Shown here one piece after another: positions 15,603 to 23,076 of a DNA stretch of 32,856 nucleotides (position 1 is the first letter of the stretch; every line of letters starts with the position of its first letter). Source of the stretch: Gemmatimonadota bacterium. Lineage in GTDB: Bacteria > Gemmatimonadota > Gemmatimonadetes > Palauibacterales > Palauibacteraceae. A program made the position numbers and the translations under genes. Location of the stretch: assembly GCA_029262175.1 (NCBI GenBank), contig JAJCZV010000087.1:1-32856 (forward strand), read 5' to 3'. The notes beneath the pieces are model-generated. The model saw only the letters and a program-made list of their open reading frames with translations. It did no database searches and was not told where the DNA came from.

Positions 15603-17266
15603 TAGAAGATCCGAAACCCGGGCGAAACCAAGTGCGGCGGCAGATAGCCCAAGAAGAAGGGCCCGTACGCGATCACCACCAAGAGTACGGCGACCAAGAA
15701 CCAAAGGCCGAGCCGATCAAGCTTGACGTCCCATCGGTTTTCGCTCGCGGGCAGTAGCGCGTGTGCGAACGGGATGTCTTTGGGCCCTTCCCCCTTCTGT
15801 CCTTTCCAAATCGTCATCCCGATGACCACGAAGAAAAGAAGCGCGCCGATCGTCATCAGGGTCCCACCAATCCCCGTGAGCGCGCCCGCCAATGCCCACG
15901 AATCCTTCGTGTAGGAGGCTTCCGCGATAAAAGTTCGGCGGGGCATTCCATCCAGCCCTCCGGAAATCATCCCGCGGGCAAAGATCAACACGCCAACCGT
16001 GTAGAACCACGACTGCGCGACGGCCAACTTGCGACCCCAAAGCTTTCGATCCGTCAGGTAGGGAATCAGCCAATACGCGATGCCCATGAGGGTCAAGGCG
16101 ACGGCGCTTCCTACGGTCATATGGAAGTGACCCGGAATCCACGCCGTGTTGTGCACCACTTGGTTGACGATGTAGCTGGCGTTGATGAGTCCCGTGATTC
16201 CACCGAATACGAACGTGAACATCGCGAGTAACTGCGCAGCGACCGAAGGATCATCCCACGGCAATTTCTTGATCCACCGAAGCACGCCGGTCCCTCCCCG
16301 GTTGCGGCCCCCCATTTCGAGCGACGCAACCACTGAAAAGGCCGTCGCGAGGCTGGGGTAGAAGACCCCGAACGTCATCAGACCGTGGAACGCTTTCATC
16401 TGAGTGCTGATGCCCGGATCGGTGTATTGGTGATGGAAGCCCGTTGGCACGGAGAGCAACAAGAACATCACGAACACGAGTCGGGTCAACGGATCGCTGA
16501 TCAGCTTTCCGCCCACCTGACGGGGAACGAGCGCATACCAAGAGATGTACGCCGGAAGCAACCACACGTAGACGATCGCATGTCCTGTCAACCAAAACAG
16601 CGTCCGGTTCAGGAGCGGGTCGGTGCGTTCGAGTATTCCGAGCGACCACGGGAGAAGAAACCCGATAAACGAGACCGCGATGCCGAGCGACGCCAAGATC
16701 CACATCGCGTAGGAGGCGACTGAAATAAACGCGAGAAGAGGAATGCGAACCCCTCGATTCTCCTTCCTCCACCCGCCCAAGAGGATGAACATGTGGGCGG
16801 CCGCGATGTAGCTGCTGACCACCAAGAGCACGAGCCCCAGGTAGTAGGTCCAGTGGGCCTGCAGGGGCGCGTATGAGGTGTAGAGTACCGAGGCTCGATT
16901 GGTCGAGACCGCGAAGATGACGAGGACGTTCGCGACCACCAGTGTCCACAAGGACGCGTGGAGTAACGGTGTCTTGAGCGGCCTCGCCAGCGCGCGCGAC
17001 GTCAACAGCGGAAGGAAGCCGTTCGAGAACGCAAAAGTGAAGAAGAGCGCGTTTGCGACTCCGTGTGCGGTAAGCCCCTGATAGTAGCCTTGTAGAAACG
17101 GGAAGAAGCGCAGGATGTTGATCCCCGCGTAGGAAAGGGCCTGCGCGAAGCCATGCGCGACGCCGGCGAAGAGCGCGAAGTATCCGATATAGATGGTCCA
17201 GCGGACGAGGCGTCGCTGTTCGGCGGGGAGCTGGAAGCCTTCCGGACTCGCGACCGTAGCGCTCAT
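15602..17266 (-). CDS. cbaA: ba3-type (B-family) cytochrome c oxidase subunit I
   Basis: The 554-residue protein has about 13 hydrophobic helices. Ligands are visible: His68 (TAHGVAN) and His382 (GHFHMTVG) for low-spin haem, His380 for the a3 haem, and His229 with the cross-linked-type Tyr233 (GHAIVYVW) plus His278-His279 (FHHQYTDPG) for CuB. The GHxxVY/FHHQ pattern and overall sequence resemble the B-type oxidases of Thermus. These reduce O2 with high affinity and pump protons. The ATG at 17266 overlaps the subunit II stop (ATGA). It is co-transcribed with subunit II, small subunits and a USP, which points to low-oxygen use. Confidence 0.95.
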   Translation of the reverse strand: MSATVASPEGFQLPAEQRRLVRWTIYIGYFALFAGVAHGFAQALSYAGINILRFFPFLQGYYQGLTAHGVANALFFTFAFSNGFLPLLTSRALARPLKTPLLHASLWTLVVANVLVIFAVSTNRASVLYTSYAPLQAHWTYYLGLVLLVVSSYIAAAHMFILLGGWRKENRGVRIPLLAFISVASYAMWILASLGIAVSFIGFLLPWSLGILERTDPLLNRTLFWLTGHAIVYVWLLPAYISWYALVPRQVGGKLISDPLTRLVFVMFLLLSVPTGFHHQYTDPGISTQMKAFHGLMTFGVFYPSLATAFSVVASLEMGGRNRGGTGVLRWIKKLPWDDPSVAAQLLAMFTFVFGGITGLINASYIVNQVVHNTAWIPGHFHMTVGSAVALTLMGIAYWLIPYLTDRKLWGRKLAVAQSWFYTVGVLIFARGMISGGLDGMPRRTFIAEASYTKDSWALAGALTGIGGTLMTIGALLFFVVIGMTIWKGQKGEGPKDIPFAHALLPASENRWDVKLDRLGLWFLVAVLLVVIAYGPFFLGYLPPHLVSPGFRIF

Positions 17267-17736
17267 TCGACCACCACCTTTCCGCTCATGATGTGATGAC
17301 CTACACCGCAGAACTCGTGGCACACCATCAGGTGCTCGCCGGGCTCATCGAACCGATAGGTGTTTCGTGAGACCTGACCCGGGATAAGCATCATGTTTAC
17401 CAACGTGCCGTCCACGTGCAGGCCGTGGATCACGTCGGTCGTGGTTGCCATAAACGTGACCTCCGATCCAGCAGGCACGCGGATTTCGTTGGGCTGAAAA
17501 GCCCAGGCGGACGCGACCATGACGACCTCGTATCGCCCCGGCCCCAACTCGCGCACGCCTGGATTGTTGAACGGCGGGATCGCGCGGACGCTGGCCGGGT
17601 CGATCTCACCGGCACGCCCGGGCAGGTTGATGCCCATCGAGATCGAGGTGAACCCCAACGCGAGGAGAAAGATGACGAGCATCCCGGCACCGACGCCCAG
17701 AAATGCCTTCTCATAGCGTTCGATTCGCATCGTCAT
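17263..17736 (-). CDS. cbaB: ba3-type cytochrome c oxidase subunit II (CuA)
   Basis: The 157-residue protein has one N-terminal membrane anchor (about 12-33) and a periplasmic cupredoxin domain. The CuA ligands are His104 (DVIHGLH), Cys139, Cys143, His147 and Met150 in the motif CHEFCGVGHHIM. A single anchor and short length are typical of ba3 subunit II rather than the two-helix aa3 type. It accepts electrons from cytochrome c or a similar carrier. The ATG at 17736 lies one base after the stop of the upstream small membrane protein. An earlier in-frame start at 17784 would overlap that gene. Confidence 0.95.
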   Translation of the reverse strand: MTMRIERYEKAFLGVGAGMLVIFLLALGFTSISMGINLPGRAGEIDPASVRAIPPFNNPGVRELGPGRYEVVMVASAWAFQPNEIRVPAGSEVTFMATTTDVIHGLHVDGTLVNMMLIPGQVSRNTYRFDEPGEHLMVCHEFCGVGHHIMSGKVVVE

Positions 17737-17737
17737 G

Positions 17738-17899
17738 TCATCGCTCCAGCAGCATGAGGTACATGAGACCCCACAGCGCCCCAAGGGCCATGAGGAAGAG
17801 CATCAGGATGACGAGCGTTCCGGTGGTTACCGGTTCCTCTTCTTCAGCGGATTCAACGGGGGACAACCCGTTCTCAAGCAGGTCCGATGAGTCGCTCAC
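17738..17899 (-). CDS. Small single-helix subunit, cytochrome oxidase IIa-like (53 aa)
   Basis: This short gene begins with GTG at 17899 and encodes 53 residues: an acidic N-terminus (ESAEEEEP) followed by one hydrophobic helix (TLVILMLFLMALGALWGLMYLML) and LLER. In ba3 oxidases a short one-helix subunit IIa fills the place of the missing second helix of subunit II. The position directly before subunit II and the single helix support that role. The GTG overlaps the upstream gene's stop (GTGA). It is too short for many gene finders. Confidence 0.7.
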   Translation of the reverse strand: MSDSSDLLENGLSPVESAEEEEPVTTGTLVILMLFLMALGALWGLMYLMLLER

Positions 17900-18141
17900 G
17901 CGGGATCTCCTTTCGCGGGGGTCGGCTGGCCCTCCCAGACCGCGGCGCGACGGGCAACGAGCTTGAGGATCCCGATGACGCCCGCGACGCCCAAGACCGC
18001 CAGACCGGCGGTGCCAAGATGGAATCGTCCGGAGAGGACCTCGTTTATGAAGTCCCAGATCAGGTAGACAAATGGCGCACCGGTCCCCACGAAGACCGCC
18101 ATCCAGAGCACGATCCTCGGGGGCCTTGCGGAGTCGGTCAC
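17896..18141 (-). CDS. Small two-helix membrane protein of the oxidase operon (81 aa)
   Basis: The 81-residue protein has two hydrophobic segments: about 10-30 (IVLWMAVFVGTGAPFVYLIW) and 42-62 (LGTAGLAVLGVAGVIGILKLV). A charged, Pro-rich tail follows. I do not recognise a family. Its position between a USP gene and the oxidase subunit genes, overlapping the IIa-like gene by four bases, suggests an oxidase accessory or assembly subunit. No metal-binding Cys or His motif is visible. Confidence 0.75.
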   Translation of the reverse strand: MTDSARPPRIVLWMAVFVGTGAPFVYLIWDFINEVLSGRFHLGTAGLAVLGVAGVIGILKLVARRAAVWEGQPTPAKGDPA

Positions 18142-18163
18142 GTGGCGGCCGCTTCCTCGGTCG

Positions 18164-19045
18164 TCACGACGCGTCGGCTTCCGCGTCGGTCTCTTCCGCG
18201 TCCGGCTTGAGTGCGAGGACCGGACACGTAGCGCGACGAAGGACGCCTTCTGTCACACTACCCATCATCATGCGGTCGAAGCCGGTGTATCCATGCGTCG
18301 GCATGACCAGAAGATCGGCGTCTTTTGCGCGCTGATTGATCTCGTGCACCGAACGTCCGACCAGCACGTCCGTCACAACCTCGATGTCATCGGGTACGGT
18401 GGCTGCCACTTCATCAACTCGTCGCAGCGCCCTTTCCATCGTCTTCTTCATGTCGATGGCGAGTGGGCTAATCGGCATATAAAGCTCCGGCACGACGGGA
18501 GGGTCGACGACGTGGATGATCTCCAGCACCGATCCGAATCGCCCGGCCAGGTCGGTTGCGACTTCGAGCTGGCCAGCGGTTCGAGATGAGAAGTCGACCG
18601 GAGCCAGGATCTTCAAGTAGCGAGGCGCCTTCGCTTCCCCGTCCTTTTCCTCGTGGACGGTGAGCACGGGCCAATGACCGGCCCTGAGAACCTCCTCCGT
18701 CACGCTACCCAGCAGGATCCGCCTGAAGCCGCGACGACCGTGCGACCCCATGACCACGAGATCGACATCGTGATCGTCCGCGTAGGTCAGGATGGCTGGC
18801 GCCGCCGCGATCCCTCGGTCAAGCGCACGAACCACGCGGCCGCCGCCGAGGTCGAGGCCCTTCAGGGCTTCCTTTGCATCCGCTTCGTCAGGAAATTTGT
18901 CGATCAACGGGGAGGTTGGTCCGTAGGGAACCTGGACATTGAGCACGTGGAGTTCCGCGCCGAACGCCTTCGCGAACTCGACCGCGTGTGCGAGCGCGGC
19001 CTCGGCGTGAGGCGAAAAGTCCGTGGGGATGAGAATGCGATTCAT
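18164..19045 (-). CDS. Tandem universal stress protein heading the oxidase operon
   Basis: The 293-residue protein has two UspA domains. It starts MNRILIPTDFSPHAEAAL. The nucleotide loops are GSHGRRGFRRILLGS (first domain) and PTHGYTGFDRMMMGS (second); the second lacks the leading Gly. An acidic tail (EETDAEADAS) ends the protein. It lies 22 bases upstream of the small membrane protein gene and is probably the first gene of the ba3 oxidase operon. That links the stress protein to respiration under limiting oxygen. A sigma-54-like element lies about 175 bases upstream. Confidence 0.92.
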   Translation of the reverse strand: MNRILIPTDFSPHAEAALAHAVEFAKAFGAELHVLNVQVPYGPTSPLIDKFPDEADAKEALKGLDLGGGRVVRALDRGIAAAPAILTYADDHDVDLVVMGSHGRRGFRRILLGSVTEEVLRAGHWPVLTVHEEKDGEAKAPRYLKILAPVDFSSRTAGQLEVATDLAGRFGSVLEIIHVVDPPVVPELYMPISPLAIDMKKTMERALRRVDEVAATVPDDIEVVTDVLVGRSVHEINQRAKDADLLVMPTHGYTGFDRMMMGSVTEGVLRRATCPVLALKPDAEETDAEADAS

Positions 19046-19218
19046 GGCTGGCTCCCGAACGGCTCGTTCGGCCGTTCACAAGTGAGAAGGCTTTGGGACA
19101 AACGCGATGTCCGCCCGGTCCCCCCCGGTTCCGGAGTCACGAGAAGCAGGGCATATGCCCCCTGGGAGTTCCCATCTTGTCGCTCGTAACCCCTTATAGT
19201 CATTTGATTTAAGCCTGG

Positions 19219-19234
19219 TGCAGGAGGTCGGCCA
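19219..19234 (-). promoter_or_regulatory. Candidate sigma-54 promoter for USP-ba3 oxidase operon
   Basis: Read on the minus strand, TGGCCGACCTCCTGCA has TGGC at -24 and TGCA at -12 with correct GG-N10-GC spacing. The start near 19208 would give a leader of about 160 bases before the USP gene. Two of the region's palindromes would fall in that leader. Confidence 0.35.
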
Positions 19235-19390
19235 GCCGTGGGTCAGTGAGACTTTTCGTCCCATATCGGGGCACTCGTGCCGAGACGAACGCCGCCAACC
19301 CCCTCGCCACCGCGGCCCCGAAGCGGCCTAAGTGCTTTCGCCGCATAGACCTGTGGCCTCGCCGAAATCGGCCGCAGCCACCCCACCGCG

Positions 19391-19406
19391 GGGCACGCTC
19401 CTCGCC
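19391..19406 (+). promoter_or_regulatory. Candidate sigma-54 promoter for CBS-selenoprotein operon
   Basis: GGGCACGCTCCTCGCC keeps GGCACG and GC of the -24/-12 consensus with exact spacing. Like the element at 12700 it reads TCGC at -12. The predicted start near 19417 leaves about 43 bases before the CBS gene. Confidence 0.4.
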
Positions 19407-19459
19407 ACGACTGAAACCGAAACGTGACTGCGATGACCCCGACTCAAAGGGAGACAATG

Positions 19460-20020
19460 ATGGTCCGGCTCAGCGAGATCATGACTTCAGAGGTCAAGGC
19501 GATAAGCGGCGGAGCGAGTCTTCGAGACCTGGCGGAGTTCTTCGTCGAAGAAGAGGTCAGCGGCGCCCCCGTGCTGGTCGGCGACAAGGTCGTTGGCGTG
19601 GTATCCGTGACCGATCTGGTCGAGTTCGACGCGGAAAACCGCGCGGTGCCGGCATTTCAGGGGACCCCGGACGTCTATGCCGAACAGAGCTGGCGCGACG
19701 AGGGCGGGGACGAGCCTGCTCGGTACTTCGCTGAGCTCTGGGAGAACACGGGGGCGAGCGTTCGACGGCGCATCGAGGCCGGCGGTTCGGAATGGAATAC
19801 GCTCGAGGAACACACCGTCGATGAGGTCATGACCCGACGGCTTCTGTTCTTGACGCCGGCAGCCGACGTGAGTGCGGCCGCGAGTATGATGATCGACACG
19901 GGAGTACACCGCGTGTTGATCATGGACGACGACAAACTCGCGGGTCTCGTCACCACGACGGATATCGTTCGAGCCGTCGCTGAACGCGGCCTCAAGGACT
20001 CGAAAAGCGCCGAGTCATAG
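19460..20020 (+). CDS. Two-CBS-domain protein with long inter-repeat insert
   Basis: The 186-residue protein has CBS motifs at both ends: LSEIMTSEVKAISGGASLRDLAEFF near the start, with VVGVVSVTDLVEF, and VDEVMTRRLLFLTPAADVSAAASMM later, with LAGLVTTTDIV. About 55 residues rich in acidic and aromatic residues (QGTPDVYAEQSWRDEGGDE and following) separate the repeats. The pair should bind adenine nucleotides and report energy state. The ATG at 19460 sits six bases after AAAGGGAG; an ATG three bases earlier is also possible. The gene ends nine bases before the selenoprotein gene. Confidence 0.88.
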   Translation: MVRLSEIMTSEVKAISGGASLRDLAEFFVEEEVSGAPVLVGDKVVGVVSVTDLVEFDAENRAVPAFQGTPDVYAEQSWRDEGGDEPARYFAELWENTGASVRRRIEAGGSEWNTLEEHTVDEVMTRRLLFLTPAADVSAAASMMIDTGVHRVLIMDDDKLAGLVTTTDIVRAVAERGLKDSKSAES

Positions 20021-20029
20021 AATCGGCGC

Positions 20030-20788
20030 ATGGCCGAACTTCACGAGCTTTCGTTGAGGGATCGCGCCTTCTTTCGCGCGTATCGTTGGCGGCGGATCGA
20101 TCCAGTGCCGTGGGCGCCTCTGACAAAGCCCCTATCAGAGGCTCGGTTGGCGGTGGTCTCCACGGCGGGGCTCGTGTCGTCGACTCAGGACCCGTTCGAC
20201 GAAGGCGTACGTGGTGGCGACACCAGCTTTCGAGAGATCTCGAGCGCGACGGATGTCCGAGAACTGTTGGACACGCATCGAAGCTCGTCGTATGACCACG
20301 CCGGCGTGTCGGAGGACGCGAACGTGGCGTTCCCCATCGATCGCGTCCGCGAGCTCGTGGAACGGGGACACGTCGGCTCCGTCGCGAGCCGCCATCTTTC
20401 TTTCATGGGGTCGATCACGGCGCCGGGTCGTCTGGTGCGACATTCCGCTCCGCAGGCTGCGCAGCTTCTGATGGACGACGGGGTCGACTGCGCAGTACTC
20501 GTCCCGATCTGACCGACCTGCAATCAAACCGTGGGTTTGATCGCCGCCGAACTCGAACGAAACGGAATTGCGACGGTGGTGATTCAGTTGCTCCTGGAGA
20601 TCGCTACGCGCGTGCGGCCTCCGCGAGCGTTGTTCGTCCCGTTCGCTCACGGTTACCCACTCGACGTACCGAGCGACCCCGCTCGGCAGCATGCGGTTCT
20701 GGAGAGAGCCCTTGGACTCTTCGGCCGCGACGGGCCGGGCCCCCTACTCGAGGAGCTCCAGGAACCGGTGACGCCGGGGAGGGGGTGA
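20030..20788 (+). CDS. Selenoprotein of the GrdB/PrdB (glycine/sarcosine/betaine/D-proline reductase B) family, UGA = Sec161
   Basis: Two adjacent open stretches in one frame (20030-20509 and 20513-20788) are separated only by TGA at 20510-20512. Read through, they give a 252-residue protein with Sec at 161 in the context VLVPI-U-PTCNQTVGLIA. That is a U-x-x-C redox motif at the place where GrdB/PrdB-family proteins carry their selenocysteine. Family segments lie on both sides: GDTSFREI, FPIDRVRELVERG and SFMGSI before, and IATVVIQL, RPPRALFVPF after. A SECIS-like hairpin begins 10 bases past the TGA. The clostridial relatives reductively cleave glycine or proline, but this shorter form in a respiratory stress island probably has another thiol/selenol redox role. 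The machinery (selA, selB, selC, selD) must lie elsewhere. If TGA stopped translation, the conserved C-terminus would be lost. Confidence 0.88.
20523..20541 (+). promoter_or_regulatory. Bacterial SECIS-like hairpin
   Basis: ATCAAACC and GGTTTGAT form a perfect 8-bp stem with a GTG loop. The loop begins 18 bases after the in-frame TGA and its first base is G. Bacterial SECIS elements lie just downstream of UGA within the coding region and carry a G early in the apical loop. It fits a SelB recruitment site. Confidence 0.75.
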
Positions 20789-20796
20789 CCCCGGCC
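20774..20796. terminator. GC-rich hairpin between convergent genes
   Basis: GCCGGGG and CCCCGGC pair over a 9-base loop at the junction of the selenoprotein gene (stop at 20786-20788) and the leftward ZIP gene (stop at 20800). No T-run follows on either strand, so it may only assist termination in both directions. Confidence 0.4.
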
Positions 20797-20799
20797 TCG

Positions 20800-21624
20800 T
20801 CATCCAAGCGCTACGTCGAGCACCATCATTACCGCGAATCCCAGCAGGGTCGCGAGCGCGGCGACGTCTTCGTTGCCTCCTCGTTGCGACTCGGGAATGA
20901 GTTCCTCCACGACGACGTAGATCATGGCGCCAGCGGCAAAGGCCAGCGCATACGGTAGGGCGGCGGCCACTACGCCGACGGCCAGCGCTCCCCCTACCGC
21001 GGCAACCGGTTCTACGACTGCCGACAGCTGGCCGTACCAGAACGCGCGGAAGCGCGAGGCGCCCTCTCGCCGCAGCGGTAGCGCCACGGCGAGGCCCTCG
21101 GGGATGTTCTGAATCCCGATTCCGATGGCGAGAGCGATCGCGGCGTCGATCGAGCCTGCGCCGAGGACGCCGGGTTCAAGCGACGCAGCTCCCGCAAAGC
21201 CCACCCCGACCGCGAGTCCCTCGGGGATGTTGTGCAGTGTGATCGCCAGGACGAGGAGCGTCGCTCGACGCCACTCCGTCGCTGGGCCCTCGGCGGCATG
21301 TCGTGGCAGCCCTGGATGGAGATGGGGGATGACGCGGTCGGCGATGCGGAGCGCGAGTCCGCCGGCCAAGAGGCCGATGAGCGCTGGTACCCAAGGGGTA
21401 TCCCCGCGCAGGGTCGCGATCTCGATCGCCGGCGCCAGCAAGGACCAGAAGCTGGCCGCCAGCATGATCCCGGCGGCGAACCCGAGCATCGCGTCAAAGG
21501 TTCGTCGGGAGATCGTGCGCCCAAAGAGCGCCCAAGCCGCGCCCGCCGCCGTCAGAGCCCAGGTCCCGATGCCCGCGACCAGCGCCTGAACCGTCGGGTC
21601 CAGCGAACGGAACCCATCCATCAC
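20800..21624 (-). CDS. ZIP-family divalent metal transporter
   Basis: The 274-residue membrane protein has about eight hydrophobic helices. It carries the ZIP signature helix with [13 protein letters not shown] and a second copy [12 protein letters not shown], followed by [11 protein letters not shown]. The His and Glu residues in these helices form the metal path. A His-containing loop (HLHPGLPRH) between helices is typical. It should import zinc, iron or manganese into the cytosol, as in the ZupT/GufA subgroup. It stands alone, convergent to the selenoprotein gene. Start ATG at 21624 or 21621. Confidence 0.92.
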   Translation of the reverse strand: MMDGFRSLDPTVQALVAGIGTWALTAAGAAWALFGRTISRRTFDAMLGFAAGIMLAASFWSLLAPAIEIATLRGDTPWVPALIGLLAGGLALRIADRVIPHLHPGLPRHAAEGPATEWRRATLLVLAITLHNIPEGLAVGVGFAGAASLEPGVLGAGSIDAAIALAIGIGIQNIPEGLAVALPLRREGASRFRAFWYGQLSAVVEPVAAVGGALAVGVVAAALPYALAFAAGAMIYVVVEELIPESQRGGNEDVAALATLLGFAVMMVLDVALG

Positions 21625-22047
21625 GTCAGCGAGGTCGCTCTCGCGCGCGAACGAGCAGTGGTCTTCGCGGCCTCATATCGCATATACCAGCCACTTCGAG
21701 CCTCCTTTCGTCTTGTAACGGCCGCGCCCTGTCCCCGGGCCTAACATGCCCAATTCATACCTGGGCCTCGCTCGGAGTTCCGGCGGACGAGAGGGCCGCC
21801 TCCCGTGGGGTCAGCAGGGTTTTCGAACCCGAACGGCCGGGTCGCGACGGACCAGATCGCCCCGTGACGCCTCGCGCGGGTGAGACTCTTTGACTCACAG
21901 AAGGCCGGACCACATCGCTTACAAAGGTGGCATCCCCTGGCGCGACTCCGGTGAAAGCGACCGGCGCCCGGGGGCTCCCGGCCTCCGTCTCGACCGATCG
22001 GTCCCGCCGCGCTTCGCCGCGCATGGCAGGTGCCTGGGTATGGGTCC
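21625..22047. other. 423-base intergenic region, no gene seen
   Basis: This region lies between the leftward ZIP gene and the rightward cytochrome gene. I find only a small inverted repeat, GTGAG-N9-CTCAC (21880-21898), and no sigma-54 element with correct spacing. On the minus strand an AT-rich patch around 21675-21687 (reads GGTATATGCGATATGAG) could hold the ZIP promoter. Confidence 0.35.
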
Positions 22048-22734
22048 ATGAAGACACGATCAAAGGTGCTCACGGTTCTTGTTCCGGCGACGCTGGCGGC
22101 CTGCGCGTATGGAGGCGCGCCCCTGCAGTTCGAGATGTCGCAGCACCTCGGACGAGCACGGGCGATGTACACGGCGATCCTCTATGACGAACTCGAATAC
22201 GCGCGCGAGTCCGCCCGGCTCATAGCCGATTCGGACCCCTCACCCCGTCTCCCCGACGGGTCGGCCTCCCTGGCGGATGCGGTCCGCCGGGCCGCGCGCA
22301 CCATCGCGGACGCGACGACCCTCCGAGAGGCAGCGCGTGCCACTGGCCCGCTCGCACAGCGTTGCGTGATGTGCCATGAGCGATACGCTGCGACACCGCG
22401 CCTCCCGACGCTCGGGGCACCTCCCGGGAAGTCGGCGCTAGGTGGGCACATGTCCAGCTATCGGTGGTCCGTCGACCGCTTGTGGGAGGGATTGATGACG
22501 GGCTCCGACGCGCGTTGGGATGCCGGGATCGCCGGACTGCTGGAGCCACCGCTCGACGCGGAGACACTGAGGAGCGAACGAGGCCAGCAGGCCGCCGAGT
22601 CTCTACGCCGGGTCGCGGAGGTCGCGGAGCGCGCCGAGTCAGCCCGAAGCGCGGCTGCTCGCGCGGAAGCGTTCGGACGGACGCTGGAAGTCTGCGTTGC
22701 ATGCCATGACGCGGCACGCGGTTGGTCACCTTAG
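22048..22734 (+). CDS. Di-heme c-type cytochrome lipoprotein
   Basis: The 228-residue protein starts with a lipoprotein signal (MKTRSKVLTVLVPATLAAC, Cys19 as lipid site). It carries two haem c motifs: CVMCH (106-110) and CVACH (216-220). The rest is mostly helical and rich in Ala, Arg and Glu, and seems to form two similar halves, each ending in a haem site. It probably sits on the outer face of the inner membrane or in the outer membrane as an electron carrier. I do not recognise a named family. It is followed closely by a DUF2892 protein. An upstream ATG at 22030 is possible but would spoil the signal peptide. Confidence 0.82.
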   Translation: MKTRSKVLTVLVPATLAACAYGGAPLQFEMSQHLGRARAMYTAILYDELEYARESARLIADSDPSPRLPDGSASLADAVRRAARTIADATTLREAARATGPLAQRCVMCHERYAATPRLPTLGAPPGKSALGGHMSSYRWSVDRLWEGLMTGSDARWDAGIAGLLEPPLDAETLRSERGQQAAESLRRVAEVAERAESARSAAARAEAFGRTLEVCVACHDAARGWSP

Positions 22735-22752
22735 AGGCAAGGAGCAGGAACG

Positions 22753-22974
22753 ATGAACGCGTTTTTCACGAAGAACATGAGTCGGGCAGATAGAGTCTTT
22801 CGTTTCGGGTTGGCGATCGTGTTTCTCGCGCTTGCCTTCAGTGGGGCGACCGGGTCGTTGCTCGCCCTTGGATTGGGAACGCTGGCTGTGATCCTGATCG
22901 TCACGAGCGTGGCGGGCAGTTGTCCGATCTACTCGGCGATGGGTCGCGGAAACGGGCCACGTCCCGTCACCTAG
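22753..22974 (+). CDS. DUF2892 / YgaP-type small membrane protein
   Basis: The 73-residue protein begins with an amphipathic stretch containing KNMSRADRVFRFGLAIV and then two hydrophobic helices separated by a short turn. SCPIYSAMG follows. This is the DUF2892 pattern (as in the membrane part of YgaP, where the CPxY motif ends the second helix). The function is uncertain; YgaP-type proteins are linked to sulfur or cyanide handling. AAGGAGCAGG precedes the ATG. It follows the cytochrome gene by 18 bases. Confidence 0.85.
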   Translation: MNAFFTKNMSRADRVFRFGLAIVFLALAFSGATGSLLALGLGTLAVILIVTSVAGSCPIYSAMGRGNGPRPVT

Positions 22975-23076
22975 ACGTCCCGCACAAAAGTGCGCGGAAG
23001 CCTCTGGATGACGCACGCCAGCGCCGGCCCTTGGATACCTTGCTAGCCGCCTTGTCCCATCATAGGAGGAAGCCTG

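Larger units (their letters stand above)
19046..19459. other. 414-base divergent intergenic region with palindromes
   Basis: This region lies between the USP/oxidase operon (leftward) and the CBS/selenoprotein operon (rightward). I see no gene. It contains the 12-base palindrome GGGCATATGCCC (19149-19160), GGACA-N7-TGTCC (19096-19112) and GGCAC-TC-GTGCC (19270-19281). It also has sigma-54-like elements facing left (19219-19234) and right (19391-19406). Confidence 0.6.

Noticed and set aside
16251..16949. 232-codon minus-strand open frame in another frame of the oxidase gene
   Set aside because: Shadow of oxidase subunit I, whose haem and copper ligands are intact in the chosen frame.
20510..20512. 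TGA as a true stop or frameshift splitting a dead gene
   Set aside because: The reading frame is unbroken on both sides, conserved family segments continue, the U-x-x-C context is right and a hairpin follows, so Sec is the better explanation.
21880..21898. GTGAG-N9-CTCAC inverted repeat
   Set aside because: Five-base arms in a 423-base region are expected by chance; no other signal supports it.
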